Assembly: GCA_937892955.1 (NCBI GenBank)
Contig: CALBKH010000051.1
Location: 22,892 to 86,891, forward strand
DNA length: 64,000 nucleotides
From: an uncultured Alphaproteobacteria bacterium
GTDB taxonomy: Bacteria; Pseudomonadota; Alphaproteobacteria; Rhizobiales; Ancalomicrobiaceae
Direction: 5' to 3'
This document shows, piece after piece, positions 15,594 to 26,091 of this stretch. A model generated the notes under the pieces. It made no database searches. It had not been told where the DNA came from and worked only from the letters and a program-made list of their open reading frames with translations. The position numbers were made by a program, and so were the translations under genes. Numbering within the stretch: the stretch's first letter is position 1; each line of letters starts with the position of its first letter.

Positions 15594-16382
15594 TCGCCGT
15601 CTCCCGCTCCCCGCCGGCCGCCGTCCGACGCGAGCTCCTCCCCGCCGCGGTGCCCGCGCTCTCCCCCCTGTTCCGACCATCTCCTCCCGGACGACGGACG
15701 ACACGATGGCCTCCATGAGGCTCATCGACGCAGGGCGCGCGCGATTTTCGGCGTCTGCGATGCACCGCGCCGACTCGGCACGGCTCACCACGGGGGAATT
15801 TAGGCTCCGCGGAAACCCTCGGTCAATGGCGACCGGACTGCTCGGAAATTTCAATACATGCAGATATTTCATTTTCATCGAGAAGGGTTTGCCCCCGGTG
15901 GACGCGTCGACGACGCCCCGGACCCTTCCGTCGCCGCCTCGTCGCGACGCGGCGTCGCGGCGATGGCTACCTGCTCCATGTGAACCGATTGAAGCACAAG
16001 GGCCTCGGGCTCCGCCGGATTGACACACCCCCCCCGCCTGCTATCAGTGCCGCGAGCCGTGATCGAAGCCGGAACGCGTCGAGACATCGACGTTACTTCA
16101 GTTTTTGCTCATGGATATCGCAATCTATTTCGCGCATGCAGCGATTTTCTGTTGCTGCGCAGCGAGAATGCGAAGAGACCCGTGGCGACGCCGAGCTGCG
16201 ACCACATCGCGATCGGCCCGCGCGGCGTGACCCTACCGGCGATGTCGTCGTCGGCGACATCGGATCTTCACGAAGGGGACGTCTCGTCGTCTCCGGAAGA
16301 TCGGGATCGGACGGAACGGCCGTGATCGTCCGGGAGCACTCCCGGCGGCGCGGTGATGTAGGTTTTCGAGAGGAGAGCATCC
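15594..16382. other. Long intergenic region upstream of gap
   Basis: About 790 bases without a supportable gene, between the DUF4164/zapA unit and gap. Many related genomes have a transketolase gene here; none is seen. Patches of lower GC (15840-15890 and 16085-16160), an imperfect hairpin built on TGCAGC/GCTGCG at about 16132-16163, and CCGGGAGCACTCCCGG at 16330-16345 are visible. A good promoter lies at 16020-16047. Short frames here have poor codon character and are not called. Confidence 0.5.
16020..16047 (+). promoter_or_regulatory. Candidate sigma-70 promoter upstream of gap
   Basis: A perfect TTGACA -35 box at 16020-16025 is followed after 16 bases (mostly C) by TATCAG at 16042-16047. 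It points toward gap, leaving a leader of about 330 nt, so another promoter closer to the gene may also exist. Confidence 0.5.
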
Positions 16383-17390
16383 ATGGCGGTACGTGTTGCC
16401 ATCAACGGGTTCGGTCGCATCGGTCGCAACGTCCTGCGCGCCATCGTCGAGTCGGGTCGCACCGACATCGAAGTGGTCGGCATCAACGATCTCGGCCCGG
16501 TGGAGACCAACGCCCATCTGGTGCGTTACGACTCGGTCCACGGCCGCTTCCCCGGCACGGTGACCGTCTCGGGCGACACCATCGACGTCGGCCGCGGCCC
16601 GATCAAGGTGACCGCCATCAAGAACCCGACCGAGCTGCCCTGGGGCGAACTCGGCGTCGACATCGCCATGGAGTGCACCGGCATCTTCACCGCCCGCGAC
16701 AAGGCGGCGATGCATCTGGCCGCCGGCGCCAAGCGCGTCCTCGTCTCGGCCCCGGCCGACGGCGCCGACCTGACCGTCGTCTACGGCGTCAACCACGACA
16801 AGCTGACCAAGGACCACCTCGTGGTCTCCAACGCGTCGTGCACCACCAACTGCCTCTCGCCCTTCGCCAAGGTGATCAACGACGTCATCGGCATCGAGAA
16901 GGGCATGATGACGACCATCCACTCCTACACCGGTGACCAGCCGACGCTCGACACCATGCACAAGGACCTCTACCGCGCTCGCGCGGCGGCCCTCAGCATG
17001 ATCCCGACCTCGACCGGCGCCGCCAAGGCCGTCGGTCTGGTGCTGCCGGAGCTCAAGGGCAAGCTCGACGGCTTCGCCATCCGCGTGCCGACCCCGAACG
17101 TCTCGGTCGTCGACCTGAAGTTCATCGCCAAGCGCGCCACCTCGGTCGCCGAGATCAACGCCGCCATCAAGGCCGCCGCCGACGGCGCGCTCAAGGGCGT
17201 CCTGGGCTACACCGAGGACAAGAACGTCTCGTCCGACTTCAACCACGACCCGCATTCCTCGGTCTTCCACATGGACCAGACCAAGGTCATGGACGGCACG
17301 CTGTGCTCGGTCCTGTCGTGGTACGACAACGAATGGGGCTTCTCCAACCGCATGGCCGACACGGCCGTCGCGATGGCGAAGTTGATCTGA
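16383..17390 (+). CDS. gap: Type I glyceraldehyde-3-phosphate dehydrogenase
   Basis: Glycolytic/gluconeogenic enzyme that oxidatively phosphorylates glyceraldehyde 3-phosphate, 335 residues. The nucleotide-binding start VAINGFGRIGRN is present, with the catalytic SNASCTTNC (Cys153) and the activating His180 in TTIHSYTGDQ. GINDL after the second strand favours NAD over NADP. The C-terminal WYDNEWGFSNRM is standard. AGGAGAG before the ATG at 16383 is a strong ribosome binding site. pgk follows after a terminator hairpin. Confidence 0.98.
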   Translation: MAVRVAINGFGRIGRNVLRAIVESGRTDIEVVGINDLGPVETNAHLVRYDSVHGRFPGTVTVSGDTIDVGRGPIKVTAIKNPTELPWGELGVDIAMECTGIFTARDKAAMHLAAGAKRVLVSAPADGADLTVVYGVNHDKLTKDHLVVSNASCTTNCLSPFAKVINDVIGIEKGMMTTIHSYTGDQPTLDTMHKDLYRARAAALSMIPTSTGAAKAVGLVLPELKGKLDGFAIRVPTPNVSVVDLKFIAKRATSVAEINAAIKAAADGALKGVLGYTEDKNVSSDFNHDPHSSVFHMDQTKVMDGTLCSVLSWYDNEWGFSNRMADTAVAMAKLI

Positions 17391-17409
17391 TCGCCCGCAT
17401 CGAAGCGAA

Positions 17410-17436
17410 GGGCCGGTGACCACCGGCCCTTTTTTC
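17410..17436 (+). terminator. Intrinsic terminator between gap and pgk
   Basis: GGGCCGGTG at 17410-17418 pairs with CACCGGCCC at 17421-17429 across a 2-base loop, followed by seven T. It is a canonical terminator 20 bases after gap and only 28 bases before pgk, so it probably sets the gap-to-pgk expression ratio rather than fully separating them. Confidence 0.9.
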
Positions 17437-17463
17437 TCGCCCAGTCACAAGGGGAGTGGATCC

Positions 17464-18660
17464 ATGAGCGCCTTCAAGACCCTCGACGACGCCGACGTGA
17501 AGGGCAAGCGCGTCCTCGTCCGTGTCGATCTCAACGTGCCGATGGAAGCGGGCAAGGTCACCGACGACACCCGCATCCGCGCCGTCCTGCCGACCATCAC
17601 CGAGATCTCCAAGAAGGGCGGCAAGGTGGTCCTGCTCGCTCATTTCGGTCGTCCGAAGGAGGGTCCGGAGGCCAAGTACTCCCTCGCCCAGATCGTCGAC
17701 GCGGTCGCCGAACGCCTCGGCGCGCCGGTCGCCTTCGCCGCCGACTCGGTCGGCCCGGTCGCGGCGGACGCCATCGCGAAGATGAAGGACGGCGACGTCC
17801 TCCTGCTCGAGAACACCCGCTTCTACAAGGGCGAGGAGAAGAACGATCCCGAGCACGTGGCGAAGCTCGCCGCCCTCGGCGACGTCTACGTCAACGACGC
17901 CTTCGCCACCGCCCATCGCGCCCACGCCACCACCGAGGGTCTCGCCCATCACCTGCCGGCCTACGCCGGCCGCTGCATGCAGCAGGAACTCGACGCGCTG
18001 ACCAAGGCGCTCGAGGCACCGCAGCGCCCGGTCGCGGCGGTCGTCGGCGGCGCCAAGGTGTCGTCGAAGCTCGAGCTGCTCGGCAATCTGGTCAAGAAGG
18101 TCGATTACCTGATCATCGGTGGCGGCATGGCCAACACCTTCCTCGCCGCGCAGGGCATCGAAGTCGGCAAGTCGCTGTGCGAGCACGACCTCGCCCCGAC
18201 CGCCCGTGAGATCGTCGAGAAGGCGAAGGCCGCCGGCTGCACCGTCGTCCTGCCGGTCGACGGCGTGGCGGCCAAGGAGTTCAAGGCCGGCGCCGCCAAC
18301 CGCGTCGTCAAGAACGGCGACATCGCCGCCGACGAGATGGTCCTCGACGCTGGTCCGGCCTCCGTCGCCGCCGTCGTCGCGCTCCTCTCCGAGATCAAGA
18401 CCCTCGTCTGGAACGGCCCCTTCGGCGCCTTCGAGATCGAGCCCTTCGATGCCGCGACCAACGCCGTCGCCCGCGCCGCCGGCGATCTCGCCGCGGCCGG
18501 CAAGCTGACCGCGGTCGCCGGTGGCGGCGACACCGTGGCGGCGCTCAACCACGCCGGTGCGGCTGAGAAGTTCACCTACATCTCCACCGCCGGCGGCGCC
18601 TTCCTCGAGTGGCTCGAGGGCAAGGCCCTGCCGGGCGTCGAGTGCCTGCGCAAGGCGTGA
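17464..18660 (+). CDS. pgk: Phosphoglycerate kinase
   Basis: A 398-residue glycolytic kinase that interconverts 1,3-bisphosphoglycerate plus ADP and 3-phosphoglycerate plus ATP. Visible: RVLVRVDLNVPMEAGKVTDD at the N-terminus, HFGRPK, ENTRFYKGEEKNDP, GGAKVSSKLELL, and the nucleotide-binding GGGDTVAALNHAGAAEKFTY near the C-terminus. The ATG at 17464 follows AAGGGGAGTGGATCC; the frame is open to 17416 but overlaps the terminator. A terminator follows at 18683. Confidence 0.98.
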   Translation: MSAFKTLDDADVKGKRVLVRVDLNVPMEAGKVTDDTRIRAVLPTITEISKKGGKVVLLAHFGRPKEGPEAKYSLAQIVDAVAERLGAPVAFAADSVGPVAADAIAKMKDGDVLLLENTRFYKGEEKNDPEHVAKLAALGDVYVNDAFATAHRAHATTEGLAHHLPAYAGRCMQQELDALTKALEAPQRPVAAVVGGAKVSSKLELLGNLVKKVDYLIIGGGMANTFLAAQGIEVGKSLCEHDLAPTAREIVEKAKAAGCTVVLPVDGVAAKEFKAGAANRVVKNGDIAADEMVLDAGPASVAAVVALLSEIKTLVWNGPFGAFEIEPFDAATNAVARAAGDLAAAGKLTAVAGGGDTVAALNHAGAAEKFTYISTAGGAFLEWLEGKALPGVECLRKA

Positions 18661-18682
18661 GAAATCGTCGCGTCGAAATCTG

Positions 18683-18719
18683 GAACGGCCCGGGCTCGCG
18701 CTCGGGCCGTTCGGCTTTT
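18683..18719 (+). terminator. Intrinsic terminator after pgk
   Basis: GAACGGCCCG at 18683-18692 pairs with CGGGCCGTTC at 18703-18712, followed by GGCTTTT. Confidence 0.8.
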
Positions 18720-18841
18720 CGGCGAGCCCGAAGCCGCGCCCGCCTCACCCTCGCCCCTTTTCCCCGCGATTTGACAATCCGGTCGGGACGCGGTCGAAAG
18801 AGACCCGTCTTCCGCCTGCCGATTTCCGAGGATCCGATCCC

Positions 18842-19465
18842 GTGGCCCGTCTCTATCTCGTCACCCCGCGCGACCTCGACATCGCCACCTTCCCCGACGT
18901 TCTCGACCAGGCACTCGCCGCCGGCGACGTCGCCTCGCTGCTGATCGCCGTCGACGGCGGCTCCGACATGACCCGCCAGCGCATCGCCGAGATCCTCACT
19001 CCGCTCGGCCAGAAGCACGGCGTCGCCGTTCTCGTCCGCAACGACACCCGCGCCGCCGGGCGGTCGAAGGCCGACGGCGTCCACGTCGACACCGGCAAGG
19101 CCGATCTCGACGCGGCGCTCGACACCTTCCATCCCGCCTCGATCGTCGGCGTCGGCAACCTCGCCACCCGACACGAGGCGATGGAAGCCGGCGAGACGCA
19201 GGTCGACTACGTCTTCTTCGGCGATCTCGACCGCCCCGAATTCGAAGGCGGCAACCCGCGCGCCCGCGAGCTCGCCGAATGGTGGGTGCCGCTGTTCGAG
19301 CCGCCGGTGGTGGTGCTCGCCGGTTCCGACCTCGCCTCGCTCGACGCCGCCGCCGCCACCGGCGCCGAATTCGTCGCGCTGCGCGACGCCGTCTGGAGCC
19401 ATCCGGAAGGCCCCGCCGCGGCCGTCGCCGAAGCGACCCGCCGTCTGGCGGCCGTTCCCGCCTGA
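18842..19465 (+). CDS. Thiamine phosphate synthase-like (ThiE-like) protein
   Basis: A 207-residue TIM-barrel protein resembling ThiE, which joins HMP-PP and thiazole phosphate. Seen: ARLYLVTPRDLD at the N-terminus, VRNDTRAAGRSKADGVHVD in the middle (the ThiE phosphate-binding stretch, somewhat altered) and YVFFGDLDRPE (ThiE has a Gly-rich version). The altered loops suggest a paralogue rather than the main ThiE. I read the start as GTG at 18842 because no in-frame ATG precedes the conserved first strand, and GAGGAT lies upstream. Position after pgk is common in this order. Confidence 0.7.
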   Translation: MARLYLVTPRDLDIATFPDVLDQALAAGDVASLLIAVDGGSDMTRQRIAEILTPLGQKHGVAVLVRNDTRAAGRSKADGVHVDTGKADLDAALDTFHPASIVGVGNLATRHEAMEAGETQVDYVFFGDLDRPEFEGGNPRARELAEWWVPLFEPPVVVLAGSDLASLDAAAATGAEFVALRDAVWSHPEGPAAAVAEATRRLAAVPA

Positions 19466-19474
19466 GGCAGAGCC

Positions 19475-20668
19475 ATGACGTCCCGCACCCGCCCGATCGG
19501 TTTCGGCTCCGCCCTCCTCGCCACCGCCATGGTCCTCGCGACCGTGGCGACGGCCGGCGCCGCCTCCGACAAGACCGGCGCGGGCGCCGCCAAGAAGCCC
19601 GCGGCCACCGAGCGCGCGCCGGCGAAGAAGGCGCCGCCGACTCCCGCCCTGCCCACCGACGTCTTCGCCCCCCTCCTCACCGACCTGCCCAAGGCCGGCC
19701 TCGATGCGCCGTTCATCAGCCCGACCCTCGGTGACGCTCCGGCCGACGCCACCGACGACCCGGACGCCGATCCGGTCTTCGCCGCCTTCCAGCGCGGCCT
19801 GTGGCTGAAGGCCTTCGCCCTCGCCATCCCCCGCGCCGAGGCCGGCGACGCCGCCGCCATGACCATGCTCGGCACGCTGCTCGAGACGGGTCTGGGCGCC
19901 AAGATCGATCAGGCCAAAGCGGCCGAATGGTACGGTCTCGCCGCCGCCCGCGGCGACCGCGAAGCCGCTGCCGCGCTGGCGCTGATGCATGTCGAAGGGC
20001 GCGGCGTGAAGCGCGACGTCGACCGCGCCGCCGAACTCTTCCGCGCCGCCGCCGCCGGGAGCCAACCGGTCGCGCTGACCAATCTGGCGCTGATGCATCT
20101 GCGCGGCGAACTGCCGGACCGCGCCGACGAGGATCCGGCCGATCTGCTGACCCGCGCCGCCACCCGCGGCAACGTCGAAGCGCAATACACCCTCGCTTCC
20201 CTCTTCGCCGACGACAAGAATCCGAAGCGCGATCCGGTCGCCGCGGCGCGCTGGATGCGCGAAGCGGCGATGGCCGGCTTCGAAGCGGCGGAGGTCGAAT
20301 TCGGCCTGATGCTCGCCAACGGCAAGGGCATCCAGAAGAACATCGGCGACGCCTTCATCTGGATCCGCCGCTCGGCGCTGCGCGGCAACGCCATCGGCCG
20401 CAATCGCCTCGCGCGCATGTACGCCGTCGGTCTCGGCGTCGATCCCGACCCGGTCGAGGCGTGGAAGTGGCACAGTCTGGCCAAGCGCCAGGGCCTCCCC
20501 GACCTGTGGCTCGAGACCCGCCTCGCCGGCATGTCCGACGCCGATCGCAAGCGCGCCGAGGAGATGGCCGCCGCCATCGCCGGCGGCATCGCGCCGCCGC
20601 CGCGCCCCGCGCCGAGCGAGACCCCGGATACTCCCCCGCCGAGCGAGCCCGCGCCCGCCCGTCCCTGA
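19475..20668 (+). CDS. Exported Sel1-repeat (TPR-like) protein
   Basis: A 397-residue secreted or periplasmic scaffold. The signal peptide covers about residues 1-30. A Lys/Ala/Pro-rich linker follows, then five or six Sel1 repeats from about 125 to 345. Repeat cores are visible as MTMLGTLLETGLGAKIDQAKA, ALALMHVEGRGVKRDVDRAA, TLASLFADDKNPKRDPVAAA and ARMYAVGLGVDPDPVEAWKW (shown in part). Sel1 proteins mediate protein-protein contacts; the partner is unknown. The tail is Pro-rich. It starts 9 bases after the ThiE-like gene, so the two are probably co-transcribed. Confidence 0.88.
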   Translation: MTSRTRPIGFGSALLATAMVLATVATAGAASDKTGAGAAKKPAATERAPAKKAPPTPALPTDVFAPLLTDLPKAGLDAPFISPTLGDAPADATDDPDADPVFAAFQRGLWLKAFALAIPRAEAGDAAAMTMLGTLLETGLGAKIDQAKAAEWYGLAAARGDREAAAALALMHVEGRGVKRDVDRAAELFRAAAAGSQPVALTNLALMHLRGELPDRADEDPADLLTRAATRGNVEAQYTLASLFADDKNPKRDPVAAARWMREAAMAGFEAAEVEFGLMLANGKGIQKNIGDAFIWIRRSALRGNAIGRNRLARMYAVGLGVDPDPVEAWKWHSLAKRQGLPDLWLETRLAGMSDADRKRAEEMAAAIAGGIAPPPRPAPSETPDTPPPSEPAPARP

Positions 20669-20779
20669 CGCTTTCCGCCTTGACCCCCCGGCCGTTTCGT
20701 GATGACGAGAGGCCGACCCCGGCGGGCGATGCCCGCGAGCCGCGCAGACCCGCGCCCCACCCGGATACAGGATCCCCCG

Positions 20780-21568
20780 ATGGCCCGCTCGGCACTTCTC
20801 AACGTCATGGTCGACGCCGCCCGCAAGGCCGGCCGGTCGCTCACCCGCGACTTCGGCGAGGTCGAGAACCTCCAGGTCTCGCACAAGGGTCCGGCCGACT
20901 TCGTCTCCGCCGCCGACCGCAAGGCCGAACAGATCGTCCGCGACGAACTCCTCAAGGCGCGCCCGACCTGGGGCTTCCTCGGCGAGGAGGGCGGCGCCAC
21001 CGAAGGCAGCGATCCGAGTCATCGCTGGATCGTCGATCCGCTCGACGGCACCACCAACTTCCTGCACGGCATCCCGATCTTCGCCGTCTCCATCGCCCTG
21101 GAGAGGCAGGGTCAGCTCGTCGCCGGTGTCATCTACAACCCGATCATGGACGAACTCTATGTCGCCGAGCGCGGCTCCGGCGCCTTCGTGAACGACCGCC
21201 GCCTACGCGTCGCCGCCCGCCACGACATGAAGGCCTGCGTCATCGGCACCGGCATCCCCTTCCTCGGCCACGGCGACCACCCGAAGGCGCTGCGCCAGAT
21301 CGGCGCGGTGATGGGCGAAGTCGCCGGCATCCGCCGTTGTGGCGCCGCCGCGATCGACCTCGCCTGGGTCGCCTCCGGCCGCCTCGACGGCTTCTGGGAA
21401 CAGCCGCTCAACGCCTGGGACATGGCGGCCGGCATCGTCCTGATCCGCGAGGCCGGTGGTTTCGTTTCCGACCTCGACGGTCGTGATCGCATGTTCGAGA
21501 CCGGCGGCATCGTCGCCGGCAACGAAAACGTCCACCGTCGCCTGTCGGCCATCCTCGCCAAGGCGTGA
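20780..21568 (+). CDS. suhB: Inositol monophosphatase family protein (SuhB-like)
   Basis: A 262-residue Mg-dependent phosphatase of the inositol monophosphatase/SuhB family. Metal-binding motifs are intact: GEEGG at about 71-75, the signature WIVDPLDGTTNFLHGIP at about 83-99, and LNAWDMAAGIVLIREAGG at about 213-230. SuhB also acts in rRNA antitermination in E. coli; whether this one does is not evident. The start at 20780 (MARSALLNVMVDAARKAG) is homologous to the family; the frame extends upstream without similarity. It converges on the M50 protease gene with only three bases between the stops. Confidence 0.92.
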   Translation: MARSALLNVMVDAARKAGRSLTRDFGEVENLQVSHKGPADFVSAADRKAEQIVRDELLKARPTWGFLGEEGGATEGSDPSHRWIVDPLDGTTNFLHGIPIFAVSIALERQGQLVAGVIYNPIMDELYVAERGSGAFVNDRRLRVAARHDMKACVIGTGIPFLGHGDHPKALRQIGAVMGEVAGIRRCGAAAIDLAWVASGRLDGFWEQPLNAWDMAAGIVLIREAGGFVSDLDGRDRMFETGGIVAGNENVHRRLSAILAKA

Positions 21569-21571
21569 CGC

Positions 21572-22717
21572 TCAGATCTCCTCGCCCTCGATCCGCATCC
21601 GCAACGTCAGCGTCTCCAGGAGATCCTTGAGGGTGAGGAGGCCGACGAGACGTCCGCTCTCGTCGACGACCAGCAGCCGCGAGCGACCGGACTTGCGCAT
21701 CAGATCCAGTGCCTGACGCGCCGACAGGTCGGGGGCCACGGTGCCGCCGGCCTCGATCGGCTCGGCGATCTCCATCACCGAGGTCGAGGGCCAGGCTTCG
21801 CGCGGCACGCTCGACAACGCCCCGACCGCCACCAGCCCGCGCGGTCGATCCGCCCCGTCGGTCACCGGATAGGTGTCGTGGCGGGTGCGATAGACCACCT
21901 CTTCGACGAAGTCGGTGAGCGACAGCCCGACCGGCACCGTGACCGGGTCGGGCGTCATGAACCGCGCCACCGTGGCGTCGCCGAGCATCCGCCGCGCCGC
22001 CAGATCGAGCCCCGAGGCGATCGCCGCCGAGCGGATGAAGAAACCGATCAGCACCGTCCACAACCCGTCGCCGAGCCGTCCCGCGAGGATCTGCATCACC
22101 CCGAGGGCGGCCAGACCGAAGCCGAGACCGGCGCCGATGTGCGAGGCGAGCCGCGTCGCCTTGTCGTGGTCGCCGCCCTTCAGCCACAGCGCGGCGCGCA
22201 GGATGCGTCCGCCGTCGAGCGGGAAGGCCGGCAGCAGATTGAAGATGCCGAGCACCAGATTGAGGCTGGCGAGATAGCGCAGCAGCAATTCGACCGGCAG
22301 CTGGCTCGACGACAGCCCGGCGGTCGCCATCGCCAAGAGCTTGAGGATCCCGGCGAGAGCGAAGGAGGTGGCCGGCCCCGCCGCGGCGACCAGCAGCTCG
22401 GCGGTCGGCGACGTCGGCTCGTCCTCGAGCTCCGCCGCGCCCCCGAACATGTGCAGCGTGATGCCGCGCATCTCCATGCCGAAACGCCGAGCCACCAGCG
22501 AATGGCCGAGCTCGTGCAGCACGATCGAGGCGAAGATGCCGACGACCGCGAAGAAGCCGAGGATCCAGTAGGTGGAGGCGGGAAGCCCCTCGTGCACCGC
22601 CGGGAAATAGCCGGAGGCGAGCGAACCGCCGATCAGCACCGCGATCAGCAGGAAGGAGAGATCGATGCGGATCTCGAAACCGAAGATCCGAAAGAGGGTG
22701 ACGCCGCGACCGAACAT
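21572..22717 (-). CDS. Membrane site-2 metalloprotease (M50B) with CBS pair
   Basis: A 381-residue intramembrane zinc protease. The HELGH zinc motif lies at residues 68-72 in a membrane helix, and the third ligand in NLLPAFPLDGGR at about 158-169. Five or six hydrophobic segments span residues 15-240, followed by a cytoplasmic CBS pair (about 250-381: MTPDPVTVPVGLSLTDF and LLVVDESGRLVGLLTLKDLL). The CBS domains may sense adenine nucleotides. The substrate is unknown; relatives cleave membrane-bound regulators. It lies downstream of a class II amidotransferase gene on the same strand, with a three-hairpin repeat between. Confidence 0.93.
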   Translation of the reverse strand: MFGRGVTLFRIFGFEIRIDLSFLLIAVLIGGSLASGYFPAVHEGLPASTYWILGFFAVVGIFASIVLHELGHSLVARRFGMEMRGITLHMFGGAAELEDEPTSPTAELLVAAAGPATSFALAGILKLLAMATAGLSSSQLPVELLLRYLASLNLVLGIFNLLPAFPLDGGRILRAALWLKGGDHDKATRLASHIGAGLGFGLAALGVMQILAGRLGDGLWTVLIGFFIRSAAIASGLDLAARRMLGDATVARFMTPDPVTVPVGLSLTDFVEEVVYRTRHDTYPVTDGADRPRGLVAVGALSSVPREAWPSTSVMEIAEPIEAGGTVAPDLSARQALDLMRKSGRSRLLVVDESGRLVGLLTLKDLLETLTLRMRIEGEEI

Positions 22718-22757
22718 GCCCGACCTCGCGCGCGATCGACGCCGGGGGATCCGGCGA

Positions 22758-22872
22758 TCATACGCGTTTCGGACGAGTATATCCGAAACGCGTATTCCGT
22801 TCCTCGAAAGCCCGTCCCGACAGGGGCTTTCGACGGGTCGAATCCGGCATCGCGAAGCGATCCGCCGGATTT
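22758..22872. repeat. Three-hairpin intergenic element, copy C
   Basis: Three consecutive inverted repeats fill the gap between two minus-strand genes. Hairpin 1 is a perfect 14-bp stem (ATACGCGTTTCGGA at 22760-22773, TCCGAAACGCGTAT at 22782-22795). Hairpin 2 is GAAAGCCC at 22806-22813 with GGGCTTTC at 22824-22831. Hairpin 3 is AATCCGGC at 22841-22848 with GCCGGATT at 22864-22871. The flanks CGATCATAC, GTATTCC and GTTCCTCGAA also occur in copy D (53435-53562). Hairpin 1 shares TTCGGACGAG with copy A. Confidence 0.7.
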
Positions 22873-22876
22873 CCCG

Positions 22877-23671
22877 TCACGGGCAGGCGCAATCGCAGAT
22901 GACGCGATCCAGGCTGCCGTAGGTCGGTGTACCACCTCTGGTGACCGAGACGAAGCCGCACTTCGGCACTTCGCGCCAACTGTCGCATTCCTCGTCGATC
23001 GGTTCCGACACGACGATGGTGCCGTCGAGCCGATCGGAGATGTAGAGAGTGGGCGGCCGCGGGTCCGACGACCAGCGGAAGGCCCACAACCGATCCCCAT
23101 CGGTGAGGCAGGCGGCGAACCGGAAGGCCTCGCGCACCCCCGCCTGCTGCTGGATGTCGAGCACCAGACGAATGGTCCGCGCGATCGCCCCGACCGGATC
23201 CCCGTCGAGCCCCTGGCCGAGGGCGGCGAGGAAGAAGGCCTCGGAATCGGTCGACCCCACCCGCCGGACGTAGAGATCGTCGGGGATCAGCCCCTCGACC
23301 TTGCGGCGGATCAGCTTGTGGCCGCCGATCTGGCCGTTGTGCATGAACATCCACTTGCCGTGGACGAAGGGATGGCAGTTGACCCGAGCGACCGCCGCCT
23401 CGGTCGAGGCCCGCACATGGGCGAAGAACAGCCCGGAGCGCACCTGGGCGCAGATCGAGCGCAGGTTCTCGTCCGACCAAGCCGGCAGCGTCTCGCGATA
23501 GCACCCCGGTTCGGAGCGCTCGCCGTACCAGCCGATGCCGAAGCCGTCGCCGTTGGTCGGCGTCTTGCCCTGCGAGGCGGAGAGCGCCTGATGGACGAGG
23601 GAATGTTCCGGACGGCAGACGAGATCCTCGAGCAGGATCGGCCGACCGGTATAGGCGAGGATGCGACACAT
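22877..23671 (-). CDS. Class II glutamine amidotransferase, EgtC/YafJ-like
   Basis: A 264-residue N-terminal-nucleophile amidohydrolase. After removal of Met1 the catalytic residue is Cys2 (MCRILAYTGRP). The GDGFGIGWYG segment at about 42-51 and MHNGQIGG at about 108-115 form the glutamine pocket, and STDSEAFFLAAL follows. Members include EgtC (gamma-glutamyl removal in ergothioneine synthesis) and YafJ, with unknown substrate. No egt genes are nearby, so a YafJ-type role is safer. The frame is open to 24112, but the nucleophile Cys must be residue 2, which fixes the start at 23671. Confidence 0.88.
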   Translation of the reverse strand: MCRILAYTGRPILLEDLVCRPEHSLVHQALSASQGKTPTNGDGFGIGWYGERSEPGCYRETLPAWSDENLRSICAQVRSGLFFAHVRASTEAAVARVNCHPFVHGKWMFMHNGQIGGHKLIRRKVEGLIPDDLYVRRVGSTDSEAFFLAALGQGLDGDPVGAIARTIRLVLDIQQQAGVREAFRFAACLTDGDRLWAFRWSSDPRPPTLYISDRLDGTIVVSEPIDEECDSWREVPKCGFVSVTRGGTPTYGSLDRVICDCACP

Positions 23672-24129
23672 GGGCGATGGTCCCCGACGACCCGGAGATT
23701 TGCGTCGAAAGCTCAGTATGAGGAACCAATTGTTAACAAACCGGCAAGGAATGGTAAACCATCCCGTTGCCGCTTGTTCCGGCGCAATTCGAATCCTCGT
23801 GCCGAATTTCCCGGCACGCCGGGCCCGACCCGGCGCGCCGTTCGTCCGATGCTTCGCCGGCGAATGTGGCGAAGGCGGGACGCGGAGTCGGACGCGGGCT
23901 CGGGCGAAGAGATTCGCACGGCCCGTGTCGCCGCGATCACGCGGTCCACTGCCGACCCGGACGGTGGAAGCCCTGCCGCCGCCTTGCCCCCGCCTCCGCG
24001 CATCGCTACATAGGGCGCAACCGGCGAGAGACGGCCGAAATCGGGGCCTCCCGAGAGCCGTCCCCCTCCCCCTTCCGAGACCCTGCGGGCGACGCCCGTC
24101 GACGAGACCCACCGAGGACGCGAGCCCCC
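23672..24129. other. Divergent intergenic region amidotransferase / ettA
   Basis: About 460 bases. Bases 23715-23770 are AT-richer (AACCAATTGTTAACAAACC) and contain a TTAAC CtrA-type half-site. No gene or terminator is seen. Probably it holds the promoters of the two divergent genes. Confidence 0.4.
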
Positions 24130-25797
<1,668 letters not shown>

Positions 25798-25835
25798 GAG
25801 CCGGCCGACGGGCGGCACCTCCTCTCTGAGACGAA

Positions 25836-25865
25836 GAACCCGGCGAGATCGCTCTCGCCGGGTTC
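25836..25865 (+). terminator. Hairpin downstream of ettA
   Basis: GAACCCGGCGAG at 25836-25847 pairs with CTCGCCGGGTTC at 25854-25865 (12 bp). It is a strong stem about 40 bases past ettA but has no T run, so it may be a Rho-assisted or partial terminator. Confidence 0.55.
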
Positions 25866-26091
25866 AGACTGAAAAGGGCTTCGACTATCCCGAACGGGCT
25901 CGCACCCGCCCCCATTCCCGCAATGTCCCGATCATCGGCGTCTTCGAACGAAGTTGCATGTACATACGAGATACAACCACTGGCATTCCAATTGTTTCGG
26001 CCTCGGTGTTGCCGTTGCGCTACACTCCCCTCCCCCCCCGAAACATGCTACGTCGCCGCCTCGCACCGACGTCCGTTTCCCGAGATCCCCG

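Noticed and set aside
15706..16023. 105-residue plus-strand open frame upstream of gap
   Set aside because: Low-complexity Arg/Ser/Pro composition, no ribosome binding site, no similarity I recognise; high-GC DNA makes such frames by chance.
16070..16095. EcfG-type general stress promoter (GGAAC ... CGTT)
   Set aside because: Spacing is one to two bases shorter than the accepted consensus and no suitable gene start follows.
23780..23812. tRNA T-arm-like string TTCGAATCC
   Set aside because: No matching acceptor, D or anticodon stem around it.
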